A stretch of 64,000 bases of DNA from GYS-P2D sp964489125 (GCA_964489125.1 CAZAXY010000003.1:9084-73083); one strand, 5' to 3'; numbered from the stretch's first letter, positions 1 to 8,340 are shown. The notes: a model not told the origin generated them from the letters alone. Translations and numbers: made by a program.

Positions 1-449
1 AAATATGGATCGACATCCATGAGGCAGAGCAGTTAATCATTGCGGCCAATCAGTGCCACGATGACCATAGTGATCAATGTATAATTCTATATCGAGCGGC
101 AATTGACCTCTATGAGGGCACCTACCTGCCTAACCGCCTTTACGAAGATTGGAGCGCTGAGGAGCGCGAACGGATGCAAGTGCTTTTCATTGGGGCATAT
201 ACAGACTTAGCGAGTCTCATTATAGATGATCAACCTATGGAAGCCATTCGATTGATGCAAACTGCGCTTCAGATTGATCCACTATGGGAGGAGGCTTACA
301 GAATCCAGATTCAAGCATATATCAACCGTGGAAATCGCCCTATGGCCATAAAAACCTACGACGCTTGCGTCACAACTCTGGATCGAGAGTATGGCATCGC
401 TCCCCTACCAGAAACAATGGCCCTCATCCAAAGCGTAAAGGCGCTGTAG
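1..449 (+). CDS. BTAD-domain transcriptional regulator, C-terminal fragment (cut by window edge)
   Basis: The frame is open from base 3 to the TAG at 447-449, so only about the last 148 residues are in the window. They form a helical, TPR-like bacterial transcriptional activator domain. Visible landmarks are a YEGTYLP segment, EDW followed by a charged helix, an ALQIDPLWEEAYR repeat and the REYGIAPLPET tail typical of BTAD proteins. By family knowledge this domain sits behind a DNA-binding domain in SARP/AfsR-like regulators and in large LuxR- or ATPase-linked regulators; that part lies outside the window, so the target cannot be told. A diverged second copy of its last 28 codons lies 1.5 kb downstream, which suggests a paralogue or a duplication was lost here. 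Confidence 0.8.
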   Translation, partial: IWIDIHEAEQLIIAANQCHDDHSDQCIILYRAAIDLYEGTYLPNRLYEDWSAEERERMQVLFIGAYTDLASLIIDDQPMEAIRLMQTALQIDPLWEEAYRIQIQAYINRGNRPMAIKTYDACVTTLDREYGIAPLPETMALIQSVKAL

Positions 450-917
450 GTAATGTCCCTCAACTTACTAGTCCCGAAAAGTCTTTTGTCACATTTTTTG
501 GTCAAAAAATTCGCCAATAGCACTGACAGAGATAACGGTTTGCTGCGAACTATCATTCGCAGCTACAGGTATTTCACCCCTGTCGGGGTTATCTCAGATG
601 ATACCTATAAAATGGTATTGGGATGCAATTTTGAAAACACGATATGCGTAGGCACAACCTACGCCGAACGAATAGATCTTAAGTCTGTTAGATCGTACCT
701 TAAGATGTCTCCACTTTGGTCAGCATGAAAGAGGGCCGGTATCTCTCTTAGACATATTTGGTAGAGCCAACGAATAATGCAAATATCAGATTTAGTTTAT
801 GCTACGCTCAACGTGGGCAACGCTGGCCAAAATACAGCGCCTTTTTGTTATCTAAACTTTTTGACGATCTACCATTGGCGAACCTCGTAATAAAACCAAA
901 GTGCAACTCTGAGTAAT
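450..917. other. Intergenic stretch with two inverted repeats, no gene seen
   Basis: No convincing coding frame: the 91-codon frame at 453-728 has unconvincing composition and no recognisable motif. It contains a perfect 7-bp stem (GCGTAGG at 646-652, CCTACGC at 658-664, 5-base loop) and a looser ATCTTAAG/CTTAAGAT pair around 677-706. Either may be a transcript end for the BTAD gene, but neither has a T-run. Confidence 0.5.
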
Positions 918-1256
918 CTATACTTTTTGAAGTAATCTTGCTCTTATTGACTCTGATACAAAACCATTCAATGATGTATTTAGCTCCATTGCTCTAAGCG
1001 CCGCATTTCGGTGTAACTCTGAAGGAATGCGAACATTAAAACTGCCTTTAAATGGCTTCTCAGGCCTAATAACAGACTCTTTACAATTATCTAAATACTC
1101 GTCAATTACACCTCTAAAATCTGCTTCTAATTCTGTTCCTTTCGAGCCTTCGTACGACAACAAACTTTTGATTCCTATCACTTTTCCAAAAAGCAATCCA
1201 TCTTCTTTGCTATACTCAATTGTACCAGTGTAGCCTTTGTACTCTAAATGTTTCAT
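918..1256 (-). CDS. hicB: HicB-family antitoxin
   Basis: A 112-residue protein with the HicB layout. The N-terminal part (about 1-60) resembles the degenerate RNase-H-like fold (YKGYTGTIEYSKEDGLLFGKV, then a DFRGVIDEYLDNC helix). The C-terminal part (about 70-108) resembles a ribbon-helix-helix DNA-binding domain (GSFNVRIPSELHRNAALRAM, LNGFVSESI). In this family the antitoxin neutralises HicA and represses the shared promoter. The ATG overlaps the hicA stop as ATGA, so translation is coupled and the toxin comes first. The family call is firm; whether the pair is active is not visible. Confidence 0.87.
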   Translation of the reverse strand: MKHLEYKGYTGTIEYSKEDGLLFGKVIGIKSLLSYEGSKGTELEADFRGVIDEYLDNCKESVIRPEKPFKGSFNVRIPSELHRNAALRAMELNTSLNGFVSESIRARLLQKV

Positions 1257-1495
1257 ACATCCAATATTTCTTTGACTTGCTTTAATTGATATCTCTTTAA
1301 AATTCCTGATGGATGAGGTTTATGCATATAGATCGCAACACCGTGATCATTCATAAATTTAACCCTCGATCCAGATGTCTTGCCTTTCTTAACCTCTACA
1401 AAGTCAAAATACCCAAGTAACCTAACCATCTCATCATAATGAAAGTCGGACGGCATACTTAAGAACCTGACTATTAACTTATCTCTCTTAGACAC
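1253..1495 (-). CDS. hicA: HicA-family mRNA interferase toxin
   Basis: About 80 residues from a GTG at 1493-1495; a longer TTG-initiated frame reaches 1543, but homologues normally begin right at the KRDKLI segment, so the GTG start is preferred. The protein is a double-stranded-RNA-binding-like fold: KRDKLIVRF helix, DEMVRLLGYFDF, then GSRVKF, and the HKPHP motif that carries the catalytic His region, ending in LKRYQLKQVKEIL. HicA toxins cleave mRNA and block translation. It overlaps hicB by 4 bases. The pair lies between two copies of the BTAD tail, so it may have arrived with the rearrangement. Confidence 0.82.
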   Translation of the reverse strand: MSKRDKLIVRFLSMPSDFHYDEMVRLLGYFDFVEVKKGKTSGSRVKFMNDHGVAIYMHKPHPSGILKRYQLKQVKEILDV

Positions 1496-1568
1496 AACGC
1501 AAATGTAACTATATTTAGTTGCACCGAGCGATGAGAAAACCAATCAATCGTAATAAGTCAGTAAGAAT

Positions 1569-1823
1569 TCACCGTTTAACGCCTTGAGCTAATCTTAGGT
1601 CAATAGAGGTACTCAAGTTATAATATTGAGTACACAACGACGCAGGCACAACATCGCTATCCATAGTCATCTGATAATAATTATTGATGTTATATCCGAC
1701 TAACAAATTAAACAGAATCCAACTGTCTATGAATAGTGTATATGGGTAGTATTGATCGCTTCGCTTTACCTTACAGCTTAAATCATCGTTAGCGTTGTGA
1801 GTTGCGCTCAACAAATCATCCAT
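1569..1823 (-). CDS. Small hypothetical protein
   Basis: An 84-codon ATG frame on the same strand as hicAB, 70-330 bp upstream of the toxin. It has a central hydrophobic stretch (FIDSWILFNLLVGYNI, about residues 31-46) followed by an NNYYQM segment. I do not recognise the family. It could be a real small protein, a truncated remnant of a larger one, or a chance frame; the rearranged setting favours a remnant. A perfect 8-bp hairpin lies just upstream of its start (1839-1859). Confidence 0.3.
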   Translation of the reverse strand: MDDLLSATHNANDDLSCKVKRSDQYYPYTLFIDSWILFNLLVGYNINNYYQMTMDSDVVPASLCTQYYNLSTSIDLRLAQGVKR

Positions 1824-1838
1824 CGCTACCGCTACTGT

Positions 1839-1859
1839 AGAACTGTGTTATACAGTTCT
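1839..1859. repeat. Perfect 8-bp hairpin
   Basis: AGAACTGT and ACAGTTCT pair across the 5-base loop GTTAT. It is directly upstream of the ATG at 1823 on the minus strand and could be an operator or a transcript structure. No T-run follows it. Confidence 0.55.
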
Positions 1860-1960
1860 TATCGCATCATACATATATTCATATAGATAATAACATTACG
1901 AATAAACATATCAATAAACCAAAAACAAAGTTTCCTACTCCACTCTAATCAACAATACTG

Positions 1961-1983
1961 GCCAGGAAAGGCACTTTCCCGGC
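1961..1983. repeat. Strong hairpin at the border of the duplicated BTAD tail
   Basis: GCCAGGAAAG (1961-1970) pairs with CTTTCCCGGC (1974-1983) across the 3-base loop GCA, with a single A/C mismatch. Homology to the upstream BTAD gene begins about eight bases further on, so the hairpin marks the recombination border. Confidence 0.65.
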
Positions 1984-1991
1984 TGCGGGTC

Positions 1992-2078
1992 GCTTGCGTC
2001 ACAACTCTGGACAGAGAGTATGGCATCACTCCCCTACCAGAAACCACGTCATTAATCCAAAATATAAAGGCACTTTAA
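1992..2078 (+). pseudogene. BTAD regulator tail, isolated second copy
   Basis: From the GCT at 1992 the sequence encodes the last 28 residues of a BTAD domain ending in TAA at 2076-2078. It closely matches the last 28 codons of the gene that ends at 449. The first part, beginning at CGCTTGCGTCACAACTCTGG, is identical over 20 bases; later codons differ, partly synonymously, giving REYGITPLPETTSLIQ against REYGIAPLPETMALIQ. There is no start codon or upstream domain. It is a remnant of a paralogue or a duplication, not a functional gene. Confidence 0.8.
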
Positions 2079-2313
2079 AGGCAGTAGTATCTACCATGCA
2101 CAGGGCTATTTTAGGGTTCCGATTTTTCCTACTTTTCTATTTGTGGAAAAGAACAGAAGTGATCGAGGCACCTTTTACATAGATAACTCGCTGACTATTT
2201 CATCTATGGAATAGGAACAGATAAGATGATACCATCGACTCCATCTCCATTTGTAACTCATCTGTAACAAGCGATATTCATATTTGTAGTATTAAATCGC
2301 AACATCACTTAAC

Positions 2314-3114
2314 ATGGCAACACAAACATCAAAAACAAAGACAGCTGACCAGCGCAAGACACAGGTTAAAGACAACGTGAAAAAATTTCATGATGGCATC
2401 CTGAAAACCTCTGAAGATATCTTAAATGGTTCAGTAAAGGCTGGAACAAAATGGCAAGAGCTTGTAGCAACAGCCGTTAAGAAATCAGAGCCTATTGCTG
2501 CAAAGAATATCGACATCTTATTTGACACTGCAGAGAAAGTCAAGGTTGAGGTTGAGACTGGTGCGAGTAGAGTAAAGGATCTATTTGGTTTTGAGGACAA
2601 GTTAATTGAGGATTTAAAAGATAAAATCATCAATAACGATTTGTTCAAGAGATTCAAAGGAGAAGTCGAGGAGATTGTTGATGAAGTTGTAGATACCGAT
2701 ATAGTACAAAAAGCCCGTAAGGTAGCCACTAAGGCAAAGGTCGAAATCTCTGACGTAATCGAAGAAATCAAGGAAGATGCGCTTGACGCAGTCCAGACCA
2801 TTAAAGATACTGTTGCTGACAAATCAACAGCTAAAAATGCGAAAGGGAAGGTCAAAGAAGTAGTTAAAGACATTAAAAAAACAGCTCCTAAAGCATCAAA
2901 GGCTGCAACAGAAAAAGTTGCTATAGTTGATCTTAAAGCAATAAAGGGTATCGGCCCAAAAGTGGAAAGCATCTTAAATGAAGCTGGAGTATACACTTAT
3001 GCTGATCTTATTGCAAAAGGCACGAAAGGTCTTCAAAAGATTTTAAATAGTGCTGGATCACGGTATAAGTCTTTTGATCCATCTGTATGGATAGAGCAGG
3101 CCAAAGCGCTATAA
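2314..3114 (+). CDS. Phasin-like coiled-coil protein with C-terminal helix-hairpin-helix domain
   Basis: 266 residues, rich in Lys, Ala, Glu and Val. Residues about 20-95 form a phasin-like helix with the signature K-W-Q-E-L, then A-K-N-I-D-I-L-F-D-T, clearly paralogous to the next gene. A long Lys/Glu/Val coiled-coil region (about 95-200) follows. The last 60 residues contain a helix-hairpin-helix unit (AIKGIGPKVESILNEAGVYT, then YADLIAKGTKGLQKIL) of the kind found in DUF4332-like or L21-extension domains. Phasins coat polyester or neutral-lipid granules; a Lys-rich HhH tail could tether granules to nucleic acid. That is inference from domain order and from the lipase and WS/DGAT genes downstream. 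Confidence 0.65.
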   Translation: MATQTSKTKTADQRKTQVKDNVKKFHDGILKTSEDILNGSVKAGTKWQELVATAVKKSEPIAAKNIDILFDTAEKVKVEVETGASRVKDLFGFEDKLIEDLKDKIINNDLFKRFKGEVEEIVDEVVDTDIVQKARKVATKAKVEISDVIEEIKEDALDAVQTIKDTVADKSTAKNAKGKVKEVVKDIKKTAPKASKAATEKVAIVDLKAIKGIGPKVESILNEAGVYTYADLIAKGTKGLQKILNSAGSRYKSFDPSVWIEQAKAL

Positions 3115-3148
3115 TCATAAATTAATTCACTTTAATAAATCATATACC

Positions 3149-3454
3149 ATGGCAAATAAGACTACAAAAAAAGTTGCAAACAGAATAGAAAGATTCAATG
3201 TTGAGCAAGCAATCGAAAGAGTTAAGACAACATCTCAGAACGTAAATAAATTCGCGCTTGAAGCGACTGAAGATCTTGTAAATGAAACGATTGCACGAAC
3301 CGAGCAATGGCAAGGCATTACTACTAAAGCCATCGAAGGTGGTATCAAGTTAGCTTCTAAGCAACAGGATATCGTATTCGACACATTAGAATCATTAAAA
3401 GGGCAGTTCAGTTATGGCAGAAAAAGATTCTCTGCTTTAGTGAGCAAGAATTAG
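3149..3454 (+). CDS. Small phasin-like granule-surface protein
   Basis: 101 residues, all predicted helix, no signal peptide and no membrane segment. The core (EQWQGITTKAI, then ASKQQDIVFDTLESLKG) lines up without gaps with residues 45-90 of the preceding protein, so the two are paralogues, the long one having gained a coiled coil and an HhH tail. It starts 34 bp after the upstream stop and is followed by a clear terminator, so both are probably one transcription unit. A role as an amphipathic coat protein of storage granules is inferred from phasin similarity and from the neighbourhood. Confidence 0.65.
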   Translation: MANKTTKKVANRIERFNVEQAIERVKTTSQNVNKFALEATEDLVNETIARTEQWQGITTKAIEGGIKLASKQQDIVFDTLESLKGQFSYGRKRFSALVSKN

Positions 3455-3490
3455 TTGAAGACTACCCTATTCAATAATACAGTTTAACAC

Positions 3491-3531
3491 TGCCGGAGAT
3501 ACTCTTTCATGGAGTATCCTTCGGCATTTTT
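3491..3531 (+). terminator. Intrinsic terminator after the phasin-like pair
   Basis: TGCCG..GATACTC pairs with GAGTATC..CGGCA around the loop TTTCAT, with a small internal bulge, followed by TTTTT at 3527-3531. Confidence 0.85.
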
Positions 3532-3638
3532 AATTTGCGTTAAAGAAAATTGCCCCTTCATATATTGAAACTAACTATATATTGCAACCGTATCAGGACT
3601 TTTAGAATAACTATCTCTTAATTACAAAATCTAAACAT

Positions 3639-4427
3639 ATGTCCACATCGGTACAGATTCTTACAGCAATAAAAAAGCCATCACTATTTTGGCTTGCTAC
3701 TGAAACAGGACGTGCACTCTTCGAGTGGAGTACTAACATTCCATTCAAGTTTTTAGATCGACATAAAAAGGGATCTGGAGATGGTCATCCCGTTCTTTTA
3801 TTGCCAGGATTTATGGCAACAGACACATCTAATAAGCCCCTCAAAAAATACCTGAGGAAGCTTGGATATGATGCGCATGGCTGGGAAATAGGTAGAAATT
3901 TTGCCAAGGTAGAATACATCGAACTTCTCATAGATCAAATCCACCAACTTCACGAAGACAGTGGAATCAAGGTTAGTCTGATCGGTTGGAGTTTAGGAGG
4001 CATCTATGCCAGACAGATTGCTAAGGAAGTACCCCACATGATCCGACAGGTGATCACTATGGGCTCCCCTTTTGGAGGAGTAACAGAACAGAATAACGCA
4101 CGATGGCTACACAACATAATTACCGTCGGCAAAGGCACCCAAAATGTCGACCCTGCCCTGCTGGCAGACATACCAGTACCGCCCAAAGTGCCGTTTACTG
4201 CCATATATACTAAACAAGATGGCATTGTACCATGGGAGGTATGCTATGAAAAAAGCGAGAGTCCCATAATTCAAAACATCGAAGTAAGAGGCAGTCACTT
4301 GGGTCTCGGAGTTAATCCAACAGTCCTAAACATCATTGCAGATAGACTCACTTATAGAGAAGAAAACTGGCAACCATTTGAGCCGGAGAATATGATTGCC
4401 GATCTGCTTTTTTATCCCTCGTTATAA
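3639..4427 (+). CDS. Alpha/beta hydrolase, lipase-like
   Basis: 262 residues. The oxyanion-side segment HPVLLLPGF (about 51-59) is followed by the nucleophile elbow GWSLGG (about 117-122), a candidate acid in YTKQDGIVPW (about 192-201), and the catalytic His in GSHLGLG (about 219-225). The arrangement resembles PGAP1-like or triacylglycerol lipases and PHA-depolymerase-type hydrolases. No signal peptide is seen, so it should act in the cytoplasm, for instance mobilising a stored lipid. It follows the phasin-like genes after a terminator and ends at a hairpin shared with the convergent TPR gene. Substrate is not determinable from sequence. Confidence 0.8.
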   Translation: MSTSVQILTAIKKPSLFWLATETGRALFEWSTNIPFKFLDRHKKGSGDGHPVLLLPGFMATDTSNKPLKKYLRKLGYDAHGWEIGRNFAKVEYIELLIDQIHQLHEDSGIKVSLIGWSLGGIYARQIAKEVPHMIRQVITMGSPFGGVTEQNNARWLHNIITVGKGTQNVDPALLADIPVPPKVPFTAIYTKQDGIVPWEVCYEKSESPIIQNIEVRGSHLGLGVNPTVLNIIADRLTYREENWQPFEPENMIADLLFYPSL

Positions 4428-4434
4428 ACTAAAA

Positions 4435-4460
4435 AAAGCCCCTGCGAATGCTGAGGCTTT
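4435..4460. terminator. Bidirectional terminator-like hairpin between convergent genes
   Basis: AAAGCC (4435-4440) pairs with GGCTTT (4455-4460), with an imperfect inner stem around GAAT. An A-run on the left gives a T-run on the minus strand, so it mainly serves the minus-strand TPR gene; the plus side is weaker. Confidence 0.6.
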
Positions 4461-4498
4461 GGCTATAGTTTCTCTTGTTTAAATTGAGACTTTTTTCT

Positions 4499-5299
4499 TT
4501 ATAACTGACTGGCTCTATATTCAGCTTGAGCTTTAAATTTTTCTTCAGTCACTTTAGAATATAGTGTTTTAGCCTCTGCACCGTTGCCAGACTTTTCTAA
4601 TTGTTCAGCTAAGTAAAAAGTATACTTATCTGGCACGGCTCCCCCTTTCAATTCGACAGCTTTTCTCATAGCTGCAATGCCTTCCGTATACTTCTCCATC
4701 GCACCAAAAGATCTTGATAGATAGTAGTTAACATCTGCATTAGCTGGTGCATCGGTATTATATGCCTCTGCCATGCTGATAGCCGTATCATAATCTTTAG
4801 CCACGAAAGTTTTGCCGATGAGGAATTCTGCTTTTTTGTACCGACTTTCTACTTTATCCGCCTTACCTTCTGCTTCAGCCATTTTAGCTGCTTTGATGTA
4901 GCTGTTTACCGCTTTAAGTTTATCACCTCGAGCTTCTTCGGTTCTTGCGATTCCCTCGTAATTAGAAGAATAGGCAGAATTGAGTTCGATTCCTTTGTTA
5001 TACATCATAAGTGCTCCTTCATAGTCCTTAGATTTTCTCTTACCATTTCCTAAGTTGTAAGCTGCGACTGCACCATTCTTCTTAGCAAGGCCAACGATTT
5101 GCTCATTTTCAGCTGCCATAGCTAACTCAAGCGCCATTTCCATTTTAGCTAGGCCATTTTCGTAGTCTTTAGCTTTTAACATGCCAAGTCCCTCGTTATA
5201 CATTCCTGCGGCAGTAGGAGCATCTTGGGCTAAAATAGAAGATACACTCATCAGCATCACCGTGCTCAGCAATAACACACAGTATCTCATTTTAAACAT
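4499..5299 (-). CDS. Secreted tetratricopeptide-repeat protein
   Basis: 266 residues beginning with a signal peptide (MFKMRYCVLLLSTVMLMS, cleavage probably after SILA). The mature part is a TPR solenoid: repeats around A..YNEG..LKAKDYENGL, AYNLGNGKRKSKDYEGALMMYNKGIEL, SYIKAAK and YYLSRSFGAMEKYTEGIAAMRKA. TPR proteins of this kind are protein-interaction scaffolds in the periplasm or on the outer membrane; the partner is unknown. It points against the flanking lipid genes and need not share their function. Confidence 0.82.
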   Translation of the reverse strand: MFKMRYCVLLLSTVMLMSVSSILAQDAPTAAGMYNEGLGMLKAKDYENGLAKMEMALELAMAAENEQIVGLAKKNGAVAAYNLGNGKRKSKDYEGALMMYNKGIELNSAYSSNYEGIARTEEARGDKLKAVNSYIKAAKMAEAEGKADKVESRYKKAEFLIGKTFVAKDYDTAISMAEAYNTDAPANADVNYYLSRSFGAMEKYTEGIAAMRKAVELKGGAVPDKYTFYLAEQLEKSGNGAEAKTLYSKVTEEKFKAQAEYRASQL

Positions 5300-5510
5300 A
5301 TTTCTTGTGTTTTATAATTTCAAAAATCTAAAGATAAAAACTACAAGCAGTCTGAAAAGATATTGTGTTGTAAGGAAGTGTTAAATCATCCAATATGTAA
5401 GGCAGCCTACGGAGCCCAGTGGTTTATATATGCACTATCGCTTAGCATCAGACTCACTATAATTCACTATCATTAAGCTCCATTCTTACATCACCTTAGA
5501 ACACAAAATT

Positions 5511-7322
5511 ATGATCAAGGAGTTTTTGGATCGAATCGACGTAGATGATATAGAAGGCGTCAGCGGCATGGATGCCACATTCTTGTATGGAGAATCTCCT
5601 ACGAGCCCCATGCATATTGGTTCTGTAGCAATAATCGAGGGTGATTTAAAATTTGACACTTTTAAAAATATCATAGCGTCCCGTCTACACATGCTACCAA
5701 AACTTCGAAAGCGCTTGATGGATGTTCCCTTAGGCGTCGACTATCCATATTGGGTAGATGACCCCAATTTTGATATCTCCTTACACCTCCAACATGTCGC
5801 CCTGCCGTCGCCAGGTGGTTGGGCAGAACTGCGAGCATTGGCATCAAGTATCTTTTCAGAACCTCTGGATAAAACCCGGCCACTGTGGAGCTACACTTTT
5901 GTGGAGGGGCTAGACACACTCTCTCAAGTTCCTAAAGGTAGTGTAGCCGTTATCGCCAAGGTGCATCATGTGGCAATAGATGGCATGGCTGGGGCAGGAA
6001 TGATGGCTGTGTTGTTTGACCTGGCACCAACTGAGAAGGAACCACCTGCTCCTAAGCCTTTTAAACCAGAACCATTGCCCAATGAATTAAAGTTGATCTA
6101 CAAGAGTGCCATCAGCTTTGCTAAGAATCCTCTTAAGTTACCTAAGCTCGTTACCGAGACCGTCACTTCAACTATTAAGGCTGGTGTCCTTACCCGGGTG
6201 AAGCGCATGGACATGCCTACCGCACCATTTACAGCTCCTGCCACGCCATTCAATGGGATAATTTCTGCCTCTAGGAAGTGGAACACTACCATATTGGAAT
6301 TTCAAAGAGTTCGTACGCTCAAGACCATCATGGGTTGCACCCTCAATGATGTAATATTGAGCATCTGTGCGGGAGCACTACATAAATACCTCGACAGCAA
6401 AGACAAACTTCCCCTCAAGCCTCTCGTAGCAATGGTGCCTATATCTAACCGGGCAAAAAGTGATAAGTCTGCTGAGGGTAATAAATTATCAGCGATGCTG
6501 GTACAACTCGCAACTAATATCAAAGATCCTATAGAACGACTTGAGGCCATCCAGGCCAATGCTATACGTGGTAAGACATATAACAATGCGCTCGGAGCAA
6601 AATCCTTAAGTAATCTGGCTGAGGCAGTTCCTTTTGGCATTGCTAATCAGGCCGCTAAGATGTACTCTCGCTACAATATGGCTAAAGCGCATAATCCCGT
6701 GTTTAATCTCGTCATCACTAATGTGCCTGGACCACAAGTGCCTTTGTACATCAACAAGCATAAACTCGTATCAGTAATGGGCACAGCACCGATTATTGAC
6801 GGCATGGGGCTCATGGTAGCCATATTCAGTTATAATGGTCAGCTTACGATAAGTTCTACCTCTGATGCTCGATCTATGCCAGACATAGATGTCTTCAATA
6901 GATATGTGCTGGAATCCGCTAATGAGCTTGAAGAACACATCTTAAATTACAAAGCATCAGCAGACAAGAAGAAAAAGAAAGGTAAGCCAGCCTCGGATAA
7001 GTTCTTTGAGAATATTAAGAAGTTTATCAAGAAAGAACCCACCGCCATCAAGGCTGATAGTGGCATATTTCAATTCAATATAACGGGTCCAACCCCCGCC
7101 ACCTGGAGCATCAATCTAAACAAGCAACCTGGCGTACTGCGACGAGGTGATGCCAAAGATCCCGATGTCACCCTCACCATCAGGGAGAAGCACCTGCTTA
7201 ATTTAGGATCAGGAGAGCTGGATATTCAGACTGCCTTCGTCCAGGGTCGTGTTGAATTCGATGGAGATCAAAAGAAGGCGATTAGGCTGGTGAAGATATT
7301 GAGTTTGCTACCAAAGATTTGA
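5511..7322 (+). CDS. Wax ester synthase/diacylglycerol acyltransferase with fused SCP2 domain
   Basis: 603 residues. Residues 1-460 are a WS/DGAT-family acyltransferase: N-terminal MDATFLYGE, PLWSYTFVEGL at about 124-134, the catalytic HHVAIDG motif at 152-158, CTLNDVILSICAGAL near 275-290, and NVPGPQVPLY. After a Lys-rich linker (about 480-500) the last 100 residues are an SCP2 sterol-carrier-like domain (IFQFNITGP, PDVTLTI, GELDIQTAFVQGRVEFDGD). WS/DGAT enzymes join fatty acyl-CoA to a fatty alcohol or to diacylglycerol, making wax ester or triacylglycerol. A fused lipid-binding domain could present the hydrophobic acceptor or remove the product. Ordinary members are about 450-480 residues, so the tail is an addition. 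Confidence 0.9.
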   Translation: MIKEFLDRIDVDDIEGVSGMDATFLYGESPTSPMHIGSVAIIEGDLKFDTFKNIIASRLHMLPKLRKRLMDVPLGVDYPYWVDDPNFDISLHLQHVALPSPGGWAELRALASSIFSEPLDKTRPLWSYTFVEGLDTLSQVPKGSVAVIAKVHHVAIDGMAGAGMMAVLFDLAPTEKEPPAPKPFKPEPLPNELKLIYKSAISFAKNPLKLPKLVTETVTSTIKAGVLTRVKRMDMPTAPFTAPATPFNGIISASRKWNTTILEFQRVRTLKTIMGCTLNDVILSICAGALHKYLDSKDKLPLKPLVAMVPISNRAKSDKSAEGNKLSAMLVQLATNIKDPIERLEAIQANAIRGKTYNNALGAKSLSNLAEAVPFGIANQAAKMYSRYNMAKAHNPVFNLVITNVPGPQVPLYINKHKLVSVMGTAPIIDGMGLMVAIFSYNGQLTISSTSDARSMPDIDVFNRYVLESANELEEHILNYKASADKKKKKGKPASDKFFENIKKFIKKEPTAIKADSGIFQFNITGPTPATWSINLNKQPGVLRRGDAKDPDVTLTIREKHLLNLGSGELDIQTAFVQGRVEFDGDQKKAIRLVKILSLLPKI

Positions 7323-7442
7323 TGTTTTCAGAAGACGAAGATGCAATAGAAAAGTACTTATGGAACACAGCGGTCGCTTAGCTACTAGCTAATATGTCAT
7401 TGGCCTAGCAAATATGACCTCCTCTTTACATCTGAAGATCTC

Positions 7443-8213
7443 ATGAAATCAACTATATCATATCGAAAAAGGATTCCATTCTTCTGTCATAAATCTGAAG
7501 CTGATTTTCAAGCCGACATGTATGAGAGATATGATGATATGGTATTGCGGCAAGTGGCGCTACACTTAGCAGACGAATTGTGGGGACACTACCCTATGCA
7601 GCATATTCTGGACTTCGCTAAAGACTTCTACCCCAGTGATCCTGATCAATATATTCTCGAAATCGGGTGTGGAGTAGGCAGGTGGATTGCTCATTTAGCT
7701 CAGCGATTTCCAGAGTCTACCTGTTGGGGCATAGATTATAGCTACCAGATGCTCAAACAAGCAAAAAGCTTTTGGGTAGAGGCTCAGGACATCTCACTTG
7801 ACGTCTCTAACAAGGGATTAGATACCATACCTGTAATTACGGGACATGAGCTTAAGAACTTGAAGTTTGGATTAGCAGATGCTGTCCATCTTCCATTTTT
7901 CGACGACAGTCAAGACTTGATTGTCAACAGCTTTTTACTGGATCGCTTGGAAGATCCCATTCGCAGTCTACACGAGATGTTTCGAATCTTGAAACCAGGT
8001 GGAAAATTGATCATGGTTACCCCTTTAAATTTCAAGAATGCAGACCTTTGGGACGCACTCTATCCTGTGAATAAAATCAATGACATACTCGTTGATATAG
8101 GCTATAGCATTTTAAAGTGGCAAGAAGATCTTCAGATTATCGAGCCATTGGATGCTCATGGGAATCATATAACTTGGAAGTGTATTGCCGTGATGGCTTC
8201 TAAGGGTGATTAA
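7443..8213 (+). CDS. Class I SAM-dependent methyltransferase
   Basis: 256 residues. SAM-binding motif I is ILEIGCGVGRW (about residues 73-83), followed by CWGIDYSYQML (motif post-I) and LADAVHLPF, then an FRILKPGGKLIMVTP motif near 185-200: a Methyltransf_11-type fold. Residues 1-60 are an extra N-terminal segment. It begins 120 bp after the WS/DGAT gene on the same strand. The acceptor is unknown; a lipid-linked substrate is possible only from context. Confidence 0.82.
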   Translation: MKSTISYRKRIPFFCHKSEADFQADMYERYDDMVLRQVALHLADELWGHYPMQHILDFAKDFYPSDPDQYILEIGCGVGRWIAHLAQRFPESTCWGIDYSYQMLKQAKSFWVEAQDISLDVSNKGLDTIPVITGHELKNLKFGLADAVHLPFFDDSQDLIVNSFLLDRLEDPIRSLHEMFRILKPGGKLIMVTPLNFKNADLWDALYPVNKINDILVDIGYSILKWQEDLQIIEPLDAHGNHITWKCIAVMASKGD

Positions 8214-8298
8214 GAGAGAATTACAAGCAACTCAATCGTATTATAAAGTAGTGTACTTGACTCTCTTAGGATCTCTCCACAAGCTCGAGATGGCAATT

Positions 8299-8340
8299 CT
8301 CCTTTTTTTCAATTCGACTACAGGGCGATTTCTAAATAGT
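8299..8340 (-). repeat. Dispersed intergenic repeat, copy 1
   Basis: Read on the minus strand it is CTATTTAGAAATCGCC, then a CTG-TAGTCGAATTG segment and AAAAAAAGG. It matches copies 2-4 over the TTTAGAAATC and TCGAtTTGAAAAAA blocks, with a few substitutions. Confidence 0.6.

Noticed and set aside
453..728. 91-codon frame after the BTAD gene
   Set aside because: No motif or signal, odd composition, and it crosses inverted repeats; treated as noise.
2388..2996. 202-codon minus-strand frame across the HhH phasin-like gene
   Set aside because: Antisense to a clear coding gene; Ser/Thr/Ala bias is the mirror of a Lys/Glu-rich gene.
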